A DNA stretch of 5,643 bases from Eudoraea sp. Its GTDB lineage: Bacteria > Bacteroidota > Bacteroidia > Flavobacteriales > Flavobacteriaceae. Both the position numbers and the translations under genes were made by a program. Below the pieces are notes generated by a model. It did not search any database. It saw only the letters and a program-made list of their open reading frames with translations, and was not told the DNA's origin. Below are positions 1 to 5,643 of the stretch, piece after piece. Every line of letters begins with the position of its first letter. Within the stretch, counting starts at the first letter, position 1. The stretch lies in the NCBI GenBank assembly GCA_024642325.1, contig JAHEBI010000079.1:2929-8571 (forward strand), read 5' to 3'.

Positions 1-120
1 CATTACCTGCTCAGGTTCCTTGGGTATAATCTCAGCTTATCCTGAAAGAGGAACAGAAATCTGATAGAATACCTACAGACTTAAATTACACTTCTTTTTC
101 AGGAGTTCGCACCCCTTTTG
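1..120 (-). promoter_or_regulatory. TPP (thiamine pyrophosphate) riboswitch, 3' end cut by window edge
   Basis: Read on the minus strand, the hallmark segments of the THI element appear in order: GGGGTGC (115-109), GCTGAGA (36-30), ACCC (25-22), GAACCTGA (18-11) and GGTAATG (7-1). GGGT (114-111) pairs with ACCC (25-22) to form P2. The P3 arm is long: TCCTGAAA (104-97) pairs perfectly with TTTCAGGA (47-40), and an apical hairpin sits at 79-60 (a 7-bp stem with one bulged base). The CTGAGA segment is the part that reads the pyrimidine ring of TPP. The closing P1 strand and the rest of P4/P5 lie beyond position 1, as does the regulated gene, which should be a thiamine biosynthesis or transport gene on the minus strand. 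Whether control is by termination or by blocking translation cannot be seen here. Confidence 0.93.
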
Positions 121-128
121 AGATGGTT

Positions 129-136
129 CAAAGTTA
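129..136 (-). promoter_or_regulatory. Bacteroidota-type -7 box upstream of the TPP riboswitch
   Basis: The minus strand reads TAACTTTG, a full match to the Bacteroidota -7 consensus TAnnTTTG. Transcription would start near 122-125, a few bases before the first conserved riboswitch segment, which is the expected geometry. The -33 TTG element is not clear: about 20 bases upstream there is only a T-rich stretch (around 157-165). This box suggests that the riboswitch transcript is initiated independently of the operon upstream. Confidence 0.6.
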
Positions 137-170
137 CGATGGCACTTTCATTTATCATAATAAAAAGAGC

Positions 171-196
171 TCTAATTATTGTTAGGCATAATTAGA
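171..196 (-). terminator. Possible intrinsic terminator after the DUF4301 gene
   Basis: A perfect 9-bp inverted repeat, TCTAATTAT and ATAATTAGA, with an 8-base loop, lies 36 bases past the DUF4301 stop codon. On the minus strand it is followed by GCTC and then TTTTTATTA. The position and the T tract fit an intrinsic terminator, but the stem is almost all A-T pairs and four bases separate it from the T tract, so it would be weak and readthrough into the riboswitch is possible. Confidence 0.45.
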
Positions 197-232
197 AAAA
201 TACTTTTATTCCCGAGAATGGATTTTCCTGGA

Positions 233-1774
233 CTAAGAGACCTGATGGGTAGGTTTTAAAAGATCATTCACCTTCTTTACAGGATTAAACGTGACCAGCG
301 GAACTTCTACGAATATGGTATTCCAAAAAGCCATAGCCCCGTTCCAGAGTCCCGGTAATTCCAGAGCTTTTAATTCTTTCCCATCTTTTGTTTTTTGGGT
401 GATAAACCCTTGCTTGGTATCCACAAAATTCAACAGGTTATATTTCTCCCCTCTAAAGTTTCTGACACCACAAACAAGGTCGACCGGATTAAAATGTGTT
501 GAATTCTTTAAAATAGCGGACTGACTTTCTTCTGAAGTGTTTACCTGAGCAGATTCTACGATCTGAAGTGATATATGGCCATGAGCATCTTTTATCCAAA
601 ACGGTCCTCCTCCAGGTTCGCCTTCATTCTTTACCATTCCACAAACGCGGATGGGCCTGTTGATTTTATCTTTTAATATTTCCAATTGCTCTGCGATACT
701 AAAACCTGAAAAATTTTCTAAAAACCTGACATTGAGTTCATTTTCTAAAAAAGCTTTGATTTCATGTAATTGTTCTCCATTAATATCATTTCTATCTAAT
801 TGATCTGCATAGAAAAAAGCTTTCTGCTGCACTTCCAGTAGCAAACCTGCAAGTACTTTCTTGCTTTTAGTCAGTTCGTCTTCATACATTGGTACAACCA
901 CATTATCAATATTTTTAATAAAGATAATATCCGCATTTTGCTCATTTAAGTTCTCAATAAGGGCTCCATGACCTCCAGGCCTAAATAATAATGAACCATC
1001 CTTATTGACAAACGGCTCATTATCCATGGTAACGGCTATGGTATCAGTAGAGGGCTTTTGATTTGAGTAGGTAACTTCAAATTCAGTTTGAGTCGCCTTA
1101 GATACCCTGGGGGCCACCGCTTTATATTCTTCAATAAATAAGGATTGGTGTTGTTCTGATATGGTAAAATGTAATCTGGCCACAATGTTTACAGCAGCAT
1201 ATCTGGCGGCTTCCTTTAAATGCTCTTCAAAAGGAGTCGCGGCAAATTTCCCATAATTGTGAAAAGGTAAAAGTCCTTTTGGGTAAAAACCATAATTAAG
1301 CCCTTCTTTTAGCAGCATTTCAGTGACAAATTCATATGCTGTGTCATTTGCCGAACTGGCTTTCTCCTTTATTCTTTTTTGAACAATCTCGTAAAATGGA
1401 AAATTCTTAATTTGTTTGAAAAAGGTCCTTATATTGCTGTCATTCGACCTGTTAACATAGGTTTCTACATCTTCCACTTGCGGATCATAGCGCTTTAAAA
1501 AAACGAAAAGGGACTTAAACATTCTTGATGCTGCACCTGAGGCAGGTACAAATTTCAGCAAACTTAAAAGTCCTTTTAATTGTTCGAATTTACTTATCAG
1601 CTTTTCCTCCTCTGTCTTATTAAACTTATTAATCCCATCTGACACTGTAGCGGGTTTTACCAGTTGCACAAATGGTATTCCTTCCTTAAAGGTCTCTATT
1701 TGATCCAGAACCTTTTCCTTGGAGATTCCTTTTTCTTCTAGTTGTTGCAAATGCAGTGGCGATAATTTCATCAT
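233..1774 (-). CDS. DUF4301 family protein, putative nucleotidyltransferase-like
   Basis: The 513-residue protein matches the Bacteroidota family DUF4301 as I remember it, in full length and without breaks; its function is not established. No signal peptide or membrane segment is visible, so it is probably cytoplasmic. Visible motifs are VPASGAASRM (76-85), KGLLPFH (166-172), ISEQHQ (205-210), STDTIAV (242-248), FRPGGHGALIENL (264-276), ADIIFIKNIDNVV (281-293) and a glycine-rich GEPGGGPFW (385-393). The first resembles the GGxGTRM nucleotide-binding loop, the second KxLLP, and the later ones the PGGHG and NxDN segments of UDP-sugar pyrophosphorylases; this likeness is my inference. The stop is TAG. 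Two ATG codons stand in tandem (1774 and 1771). The first overlaps the upstream stop codon as ATGA, so translation is probably coupled to the kinase gene. It is the last gene of the operon. Confidence 0.88.
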   Translation of the reverse strand: MMKLSPLHLQQLEEKGISKEKVLDQIETFKEGIPFVQLVKPATVSDGINKFNKTEEEKLISKFEQLKGLLSLLKFVPASGAASRMFKSLFVFLKRYDPQVEDVETYVNRSNDSNIRTFFKQIKNFPFYEIVQKRIKEKASSANDTAYEFVTEMLLKEGLNYGFYPKGLLPFHNYGKFAATPFEEHLKEAARYAAVNIVARLHFTISEQHQSLFIEEYKAVAPRVSKATQTEFEVTYSNQKPSTDTIAVTMDNEPFVNKDGSLLFRPGGHGALIENLNEQNADIIFIKNIDNVVVPMYEDELTKSKKVLAGLLLEVQQKAFFYADQLDRNDINGEQLHEIKAFLENELNVRFLENFSGFSIAEQLEILKDKINRPIRVCGMVKNEGEPGGGPFWIKDAHGHISLQIVESAQVNTSEESQSAILKNSTHFNPVDLVCGVRNFRGEKYNLLNFVDTKQGFITQKTKDGKELKALELPGLWNGAMAFWNTIFVEVPLVTFNPVKKVNDLLKPTHQVS

Positions 1775-2334
1775 CTATCCAGTAGTTTATCGATAAACTT
1801 AATGGCAAGAGCGAGCCGATCTTCCTTATTTCCTTTTAAAATAACGAAATTCCTATCATACTTTTCCAATGTTTCCTTAAAATATAGAAACATACGTTCG
1901 CGCTCATTCGGTTTATCACGAAGATCGTCTTTTTCCCAGGGAATATCTATTGAAGTTAGCAGATAAAGATCATAGCTATTCAGCAAAGCGTATGTTTCCA
2001 AAACGGGATCACAATATCCAAGGTAATAGGCTTCAGAATATACTTTAGTCTCAAGTAAGTCAGTATCACAAATTAGAAGTTCATTTGCTTTTTCAGTCCA
2101 GTAATTTTCCAAACGAATTTGACCTTCTGCAATGGGTATCAAATCATGAGCTTCACAAGTTTTTTGCTCTTTATTCCACTTTTCCTGCAAATATTCCCGT
2201 GCAAATTCCGGCACCCATTCTGTTTGGTAATGCTTCGCAAGTTCCTGTGCCAAGGTCGTCTTACCAGAAGATTCAGGCCCAAACAGAACTACTTTAATAA
2301 GGTCAGCGGGCTTTTGTTTAAGTTTTTCTTCCAT
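1771..2334 (-). CDS. nadR: NadR-like ribosylnicotinamide kinase-type ATPase
   Basis: This 187-residue cytoplasmic P-loop kinase corresponds to the C-terminal kinase domain of NadR (AAA_28 group). The N-terminal repressor domain and the NMN adenylyltransferase domain of enterobacterial NadR are absent. Walker A is GPESSGKTT (19-27). VPEFAREYL (41-49) is a typical family segment. LICDTDLLETKVYSE (87-101) holds the DTD substrate/Mg site, and W133 with DDLR (136-139) matches the WxxDDxR/WxxDGxR lid segment. The expected reaction is phosphorylation of nicotinamide riboside to NMN with ATP, trapping what the neighbouring PnuC brings in. Because the operon also carries a thiamine-binding-family gene, thiamine or another vitamin is possible. 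The only usable ATG lies 46 bases inside pnuC, 18 residues before Walker A, and no other start is available. The symbol applies to the kinase domain only. Confidence 0.85.
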   Translation of the reverse strand: MEEKLKQKPADLIKVVLFGPESSGKTTLAQELAKHYQTEWVPEFAREYLQEKWNKEQKTCEAHDLIPIAEGQIRLENYWTEKANELLICDTDLLETKVYSEAYYLGYCDPVLETYALLNSYDLYLLTSIDIPWEKDDLRDKPNERERMFLYFKETLEKYDRNFVILKGNKEDRLALAIKFIDKLLDR

Positions 2335-2927
2335 GCCATATAACCATAAACAGCGATTATGGTAAATAATAAATATTGAAGTGATGTAAAAATAAGTCCT
2401 TTATACAAATATAAAGGAACTGTAATGACATCACCAATAATCCAATAAGTCCAGTTTTCCAATTTCTTTTTGGCCATCAGCCACATCCCTACAAAGAAAA
2501 TAGCAGTTGTTATGGTGTCTACATAGGCAGTCCAACTGTTGAATTTATCAAATAACGCATAAACCAGGAAAACAAAACCAATTGCACCAATAAACAGGAA
2601 TACGGACCATATTTTCTCGAGCCTGTTTGTTTTAGTTATGGGGATGAAATGGTTGGCATCCACTTTTCGAGTCCATATATACCACCCTATAATACTCATT
2701 GAAAAATAATAGGCATTTATCAACATGTCCCCCAATAAGCCATATATCCAAAGAATATATACAAAAATTCCCGTGTTGATTAATCCTGTTGGAAATACGA
2801 GAATATTCTCTTTTTTGGCATACCATACGCTTAAAAACCCAAAAACAACACCAATCATTTCAAGGATGATTATAAAAACAGGTGTATCCTGGTACTGCGC
2901 AAAAACCCAATCAAAAATCTGGCTCAT
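2289..2927 (-). CDS. pnuC: PnuC-family vitamin transporter (nicotinamide riboside, or thiamine as PnuT)
   Basis: The 212-residue inner-membrane protein has about seven hydrophobic segments, near residues 16-37, 42-62, 64-85, 106-126, 134-152, 159-178 and 179-199, as expected for the PnuC fold. The conserved tract ENWTYWIIGDVITVPLY (157-173), the GWYIW segment (81-85) and YVDTITT (135-141) are typical of the family. These proteins work by facilitated diffusion, and uptake is driven by intracellular phosphorylation, here probably by the overlapping kinase gene downstream. The start overlaps the end of the thiamine-binding gene by 17 bases, and the last 46 bases overlap the kinase gene. PnuC proteins prefer nicotinamide riboside while the PnuT subgroup prefers thiamine. 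The sequence alone does not let me decide, and the context favours neither clearly. Confidence 0.9.
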   Translation of the reverse strand: MSQIFDWVFAQYQDTPVFIIILEMIGVVFGFLSVWYAKKENILVFPTGLINTGIFVYILWIYGLLGDMLINAYYFSMSIIGWYIWTRKVDANHFIPITKTNRLEKIWSVFLFIGAIGFVFLVYALFDKFNSWTAYVDTITTAIFFVGMWLMAKKKLENWTYWIIGDVITVPLYLYKGLIFTSLQYLLFTIIAVYGYMAWKKNLNKSPLTLLK

Positions 2928-3177
2928 AATTGCTTCGGTCGGTTTTTACAATTTTTAAGTACATTAAACCATTTTCCATTAATTCAAAAACCGTTTTAAT
3001 TTCTTTTTGAAGCAGTTTCATTATGTCATCATAGTCTCCATAAATCTGGGTACTCAGAGGATTTTCAAGTACGGTGAACCCGGTGGTTCGTAATTTTTTA
3101 ATAAAACCTGTAATAAGTTCCTCATAATTATTCTGAAGCGGGCTTAAGGTCAGTTCAACGGATATATTCATAATCAT
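2911..3177 (-). CDS. Thiamine-binding family protein (YkoF/MTH1187-like, UPF0045)
   Basis: This small cytoplasmic protein of 86-88 residues belongs to the Thiamine_BP/UPF0045 family, whose members have a ferredoxin-like fold and bind thiamine or its pyrimidine moiety in YkoF. Family features are the opening MNISVELTLSPL (3-14), the central ENPLSTQIYGDYDDIM (38-53) and the closing LKIVKTDRSNYEP (74-86). It has one domain, whereas YkoF has two. Two in-frame ATGs are present, at 3177 and 3171. Related proteins usually begin directly with the first beta strand, so the second ATG is the likelier start; no Shine-Dalgarno sequence decides it. It lies 24 bases after the phosphopantetheinyl transferase gene and overlaps pnuC by 17 bases, placing a thiamine-linked protein inside the transporter/kinase operon. 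Ligand binding is inferred from the family. Confidence 0.85.
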   Translation of the reverse strand: MIMNISVELTLSPLQNNYEELITGFIKKLRTTGFTVLENPLSTQIYGDYDDIMKLLQKEIKTVFELMENGLMYLKIVKTDRSNYEPDF

Positions 3178-3201
3178 TAATTTATTTCGGGCTAATTTGA
3201 A

Positions 3202-3840
3202 TTACTCCTCTTTTTTAATCGCATATACACAAGTAAATCCCTCAAACTCCAGAAAAGTTATATCATAATATGATGTATGTCCTTCATACCTTATAAGCCC
3301 TGTTGTTGCACTTTCGGTGCTTTTAAAATCATGGATATAAATATGATTCATAAAACTTAGTCCGTGTGTGGCATATATTTTATAAAGGGACTCTTTGGCA
3401 CCCCAAACAATAGTCAATTTCTTTACGTGTTCTTCTGCATTTTCAATACCGGTATATGCCTCCACTTCCGTGAACTTATGCCCAATTCGGATTATTTTAT
3501 GCCTTTGTTTTTCGATATCAATCCCGACCTCATCTTTCTGACTTACAATAATGCCCGTAAAATGGTATGAATGTGTAATGGATATGTGATTTCCATCTTT
3601 AAGATGGGGCTTCCCTGCCTGATCATAATATAGATCGCTATCTACATAACCGGCCAATCCCAATAAATGGCGTATACTTAAAAAACCCCTTCTGTGCAGC
3701 TCAGACTTCATCCCATTCATCCTAAGCTGGCACACATTGGTAAGCACAATATTGAAGGAAAGTTCCTTTTCAGACTCTGTAATCTTCCAAATGTATACCT
3801 TAGTATTTGGACTAACTGTTATAATTTTGTAAATAGGCAT
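3202..3840 (-). CDS. 4'-phosphopantetheinyl transferase superfamily protein (Sfp type)
   Basis: The 212-residue cytoplasmic enzyme should transfer the 4'-phosphopantetheine arm of coenzyme A to a serine of an acyl or peptidyl carrier protein. The Sfp signature is present: VGIDIEKQ (105-112) with Mg-binding D108 and E110, KFTEVEA (122-128), and WGAKESLYK (146-154) with E150 and K154. GKPHLKDGNHISITHSYH (76-93) corresponds to the conserved segment with the substrate-contacting histidine. The length is normal for the superfamily, and the family pattern is complete, so it should be active. It is the first gene of the minus-strand group, divergent from ahcY and 24 bases ahead of the thiamine-binding gene. 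No polyketide, peptide or fatty acid synthase gene is in the window, so its carrier protein partner cannot be named. Confidence 0.9.
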   Translation of the reverse strand: MPIYKIITVSPNTKVYIWKITESEKELSFNIVLTNVCQLRMNGMKSELHRRGFLSIRHLLGLAGYVDSDLYYDQAGKPHLKDGNHISITHSYHFTGIIVSQKDEVGIDIEKQRHKIIRIGHKFTEVEAYTGIENAEEHVKKLTIVWGAKESLYKIYATHGLSFMNHIYIHDFKSTESATTGLIRYEGHTSYYDITFLEFEGFTCVYAIKKEE

Positions 3841-3860
3841 ACAATTTTTTAAGTTATCAT

Positions 3861-3868
3861 TATCTTTG
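3861..3868 (+). promoter_or_regulatory. Bacteroidota-type -7 box upstream of ahcY
   Basis: TATCTTTG matches the consensus TAnnTTTG exactly and lies 55 bases before the ahcY start, giving a leader of roughly 50 bases. A TTTTG at 3825-3829 is too far upstream to serve as the -33 element, and no good TTG is seen at the right spacing. The leader shows no hairpin or conserved SAM/SAH riboswitch segments. No equally good box was found for the divergent minus-strand operon. Confidence 0.5.
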
Positions 3869-3923
3869 GTTTTTGAAATTGTAACAGGATTTCTGTAAGA
3901 CGAATGTAAAAAATAAAAAAGAT

Positions 3924-5240
3924 ATGCGAACCAATACTATACCATACGTTCCATTTAAGGTTAAAGATATTTCCTTAGCGGAATGGGGAAGAAAAGAAAT
4001 TGAATTGGCAGAAGCCGAGATGCCGGGGCTAATGGCTTTGCGCGAAGAGTATAAAAAAGAACAACCCCTTAAAGGTGCCCGTATTGCAGGATGTCTGCAT
4101 ATGACAATACAAACAGCAGTATTAATAGAAACCCTAACGGCTCTTGGCGCAGAGGTGACCTGGAGTTCATGTAATATATTTTCTACCCAGGATCATGCTG
4201 CTGCGGCTATAGCAGCTGCAGGCATACCTGTTTATGCATGGAAGGGTATGAATGAAACTGAATTTGATTGGTGTATAGAGCAAACACTTTTTTTTGGTGA
4301 AGAACGCAAGGCGCTTAACATGATACTGGATGACGGGGGTGATCTTACCAATATGGTATTGGATCAATTTCCGGAATTAACCTCCGGAATTAAAGGTCTT
4401 TCAGAAGAAACGACCACAGGTGTTCACCGCCTTTATGAGCGTTATAAAAATGGGGTATTGCCATTACCTGCCATAAATGTGAATGATTCGGTAACCAAAT
4501 CCAAATTTGACAACAAATATGGCTGCAAGGAGAGTGCAGTTGATGCTATTCGGAGGGCCACGGATACCATGTTGGCTGGAAAACGGGTTGTAGTTGCAGG
4601 ATACGGAGATGTTGGAAAAGGTACGGCAGCTTCATTCAGAGGTGCCGGAGCCATTGTAACAGTTACAGAAATAGATCCAATTTGCGCTTTGCAGGCCTGT
4701 ATGGATGGCTATGAGGTAAAAAAACTGGATACCGTAGTCAGGAATGCAGACATTGTAATTACTGCAACAGGAAATAAGGATATAATCAAGGGAGAACATT
4801 TCAGGGTTATGCGCGATAAAGTTATTGTCTGCAATATTGGACATTTTGACAACGAAATAGACATGGCCTGGTTAAATGAGAATTATGGGGATACCAAAGA
4901 TGAGATTAAACCTCAGGTAGATAAATATACCATAGATGGAAAGGACATTATAATACTTGCCGAAGGACGTTTGGTTAATTTAGGATGTGCCACAGGTCAT
5001 CCCAGCTTTGTTATGAGCAATTCCTTTACCAATCAGACACTCGCACAAATTGAGCTTTGGAAAAATAGTGCCAATTATGAAAATAAGGTATATATGCTTC
5101 CAAAGCATTTGGATGAAAAGGTTGCCAAACTTCATTTGGAACGATTAGGCGCCGAACTGACAGAATTGCGGAAAGATCAGGCCGCTTATATTGGGGTCGA
5201 GGTTCAGGGGCCATATAAACCAGATTATTACAGGTACTAG
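3924..5240 (+). CDS. ahcY: Adenosylhomocysteinase (S-adenosylhomocysteine hydrolase)
   Basis: The enzyme reversibly splits S-adenosylhomocysteine into homocysteine and adenosine, clearing the inhibitory product of SAM-dependent methylation; it is a cytoplasmic NAD-containing tetramer. The 438-residue protein is complete. Substrate-domain residues matching the human enzyme are H59 in the GCLHMT segment, D137 in LDDGGD, and K192, D196 and C201 in the KSKFDN/YGC segment. The NAD domain has GYGDVGKG (226-233) followed by E249. H307 lies in NIGHFDNE, and the GHPSFVMSNSFTNQ segment is at 358-371. The C-terminal K432 and Y436 that reach into the neighbouring subunit's NAD site are kept. The ATG follows an A-rich stretch rather than a Shine-Dalgarno sequence, as is usual in this phylum. 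It is transcribed alone, divergent from the phosphopantetheinyl transferase gene and convergent with rpmA. Confidence 0.98.
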   Translation: MRTNTIPYVPFKVKDISLAEWGRKEIELAEAEMPGLMALREEYKKEQPLKGARIAGCLHMTIQTAVLIETLTALGAEVTWSSCNIFSTQDHAAAAIAAAGIPVYAWKGMNETEFDWCIEQTLFFGEERKALNMILDDGGDLTNMVLDQFPELTSGIKGLSEETTTGVHRLYERYKNGVLPLPAINVNDSVTKSKFDNKYGCKESAVDAIRRATDTMLAGKRVVVAGYGDVGKGTAASFRGAGAIVTVTEIDPICALQACMDGYEVKKLDTVVRNADIVITATGNKDIIKGEHFRVMRDKVIVCNIGHFDNEIDMAWLNENYGDTKDEIKPQVDKYTIDGKDIIILAEGRLVNLGCATGHPSFVMSNSFTNQTLAQIELWKNSANYENKVYMLPKHLDEKVAKLHLERLGAELTELRKDQAAYIGVEVQGPYKPDYYRY

Positions 5241-5267
5241 GAAACTTTCTCTAAATTCAGAAATACA

Positions 5268-5299
5268 AAAAACCCATTATGAAAACATAATGGGTTTTT
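5268..5299. terminator. Bidirectional intrinsic terminator between ahcY and rpmA
   Basis: A perfect 13-bp stem (5268-5280 with 5287-5299) encloses the 6-base loop GAAAAC. It has a CCC/GGG core and ends in a run of A's on one side and T's on the other. Transcripts from either strand therefore carry a hairpin ending in U's. It sits 27 bases after the ahcY stop and 22 bases after the rpmA stop (counted on the minus strand), so it can end both convergent units. Confidence 0.92.
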
Positions 5300-5321
5300 A
5301 TTTGAGTTATTCAATTGAGTA

Positions 5322-5582
5322 TTAAGCCTCAAAAGGCTCTATGGAAACATAGGATTTTCCTCCCGCCTTCTTTTGAAACTTTACAAGCCCGTCTACTCTG
5401 GCATGTAATGTATGATCTTTTCCAGCGTAAACATTATTACCAGGATTGTGTCTGGTACCACGTTGTCTTACAATGATATTTCCTGCAGTAGCTGCCTGAC
5501 CTCCAAAAATCTTAACTCCTAATCGTTTCGATTCTGATTCTCTACCGTTTTTAGAACTACCTACACCTTTTTTATGTGCCAT
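5322..5582 (-). CDS. rpmA: 50S ribosomal protein L27
   Basis: This 86-residue basic protein of the large ribosomal subunit has an N-terminal tail that reaches the peptidyl transferase centre. The full family pattern is present: MAHKKGVGSSKNGRESE at the start, KRLGVKIFGGQ (19-29), IIVRQRGTRHNPG (36-48), GKDHTLHA (54-61) and G65 onward to the C-terminal beta strand. The mature-type start MAHKKG without the cleaved extension seen in Firmicutes fits a Gram-negative origin. The 61 bases upstream inside the window are AT-rich. A TAA at 5634-5632 on the minus strand could be the end of rplU (L21), its usual upstream partner, but only three codons would be visible. Confidence 0.98.
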   Translation of the reverse strand: MAHKKGVGSSKNGRESESKRLGVKIFGGQAATAGNIIVRQRGTRHNPGNNVYAGKDHTLHARVDGLVKFQKKAGGKSYVSIEPFEA

Positions 5583-5643
5583 GATATTATTTTTTATACC
5601 AAGCCTGGGCCCGTATTAGTTATTATTTTATTTATTCAATGCC

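Noticed and set aside
291..524. Plus-strand open frame of 77 codons opposite the DUF4301 C-terminus
   Set aside because: Antisense to a continuous, family-like protein, with no recognisable motif.
2085..2343. Two open frames on the plus strand opposite the kinase gene
   Set aside because: They lie antisense to a gene with clear Walker A and NadR-type motifs, show no recognisable domain, and are low-complexity in composition; they are shadow frames.
3901..3908. TACATTCG on the minus strand as a -7 box for the phosphopantetheinyl transferase operon
   Set aside because: It misses the TAnnTTTG consensus at one of the conserved bases and has no clear -33 partner; in such AT-rich sequence this is likely chance.
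3841..3923. SAM or SAH riboswitch ahead of ahcY
   Set aside because: The leader is only about 50 bases, AT-rich, without stable stems or the conserved segments of those classes.
4167..5214. Several minus-strand open frames inside ahcY
   Set aside because: AhcY is unmistakable across this whole stretch, and the opposite frames have no family resemblance or start signals.
5632..5643. Last codons (Gly-Ile-Glu-stop) of a possible rplU (L21) gene on the minus strand
   Set aside because: Position and spacing ahead of rpmA fit, but three codons are too few to call a gene; extending the window to the right would decide it.
1..5643. CRISPR arrays, insertion sequences, att sites, tRNA or rRNA genes
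   Set aside because: No direct repeat series, transposase fragments, terminal inverted repeats or tRNA-like cloverleaf segments were seen on either strand.

Overview
The window is ordinary chromosomal DNA from a Bacteroidota species, most likely a marine-type member of the Flavobacteriaceae. The reasons are the AT-rich composition, A-rich leaders without clear Shine-Dalgarno sequences, two promoter-like boxes of the Bacteroidota type (TAnnTTTG), a DUF4301 gene, and a flavobacterial-type L27. No insertion sequence, phage gene, CRISPR array, tRNA or rRNA is visible, and every main reading frame is intact. The placement rests on pattern recognition, not on a database search.

Layout, left to right. 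Positions 1-120 hold most of a TPP (thiamine pyrophosphate) riboswitch on the minus strand. Its last part and the gene it controls lie off the left edge, and it has its own promoter-like box at 129-136. A weak AT-rich hairpin at 171-196 may end the operon to its right. From 3840 down to 233 five minus-strand genes are packed together: a Sfp-type phosphopantetheinyl transferase, a small YkoF/MTH1187-type thiamine-binding protein, a PnuC-family vitamin transporter, a NadR-like ribosylnicotinamide-kinase-type ATPase, and a 513-residue DUF4301 protein. The last four overlap one another by 17, 46 and 4 bases, so they are almost certainly co-transcribed. An 83-base divergent region (3841-3923) separates them from ahcY (adenosylhomocysteinase, plus strand). 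AhcY converges on rpmA (ribosomal protein L27, minus strand) across a strong bidirectional terminator at 5268-5299.

How it fits together. Transporter plus kinase is the classic arrangement for nicotinamide riboside uptake: PnuC lets the vitamin in and the kinase traps it by phosphorylation. Here, however, the transporter overlaps a thiamine-binding-family gene and the operon points at a TPP riboswitch. Thiamine is therefore a serious alternative substrate, with the transporter acting as a PnuT. The DUF4301 protein at the end of the operon carries, in the right order, motifs that resemble those of UDP-sugar pyrophosphorylases, which suggests a nucleotidyltransferase of unknown substrate. The transporter, kinase, thiamine-binding protein and putative nucleotidyltransferase, next to a TPP riboswitch, are the most interesting content of the window. 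AhcY and L27 are housekeeping genes.
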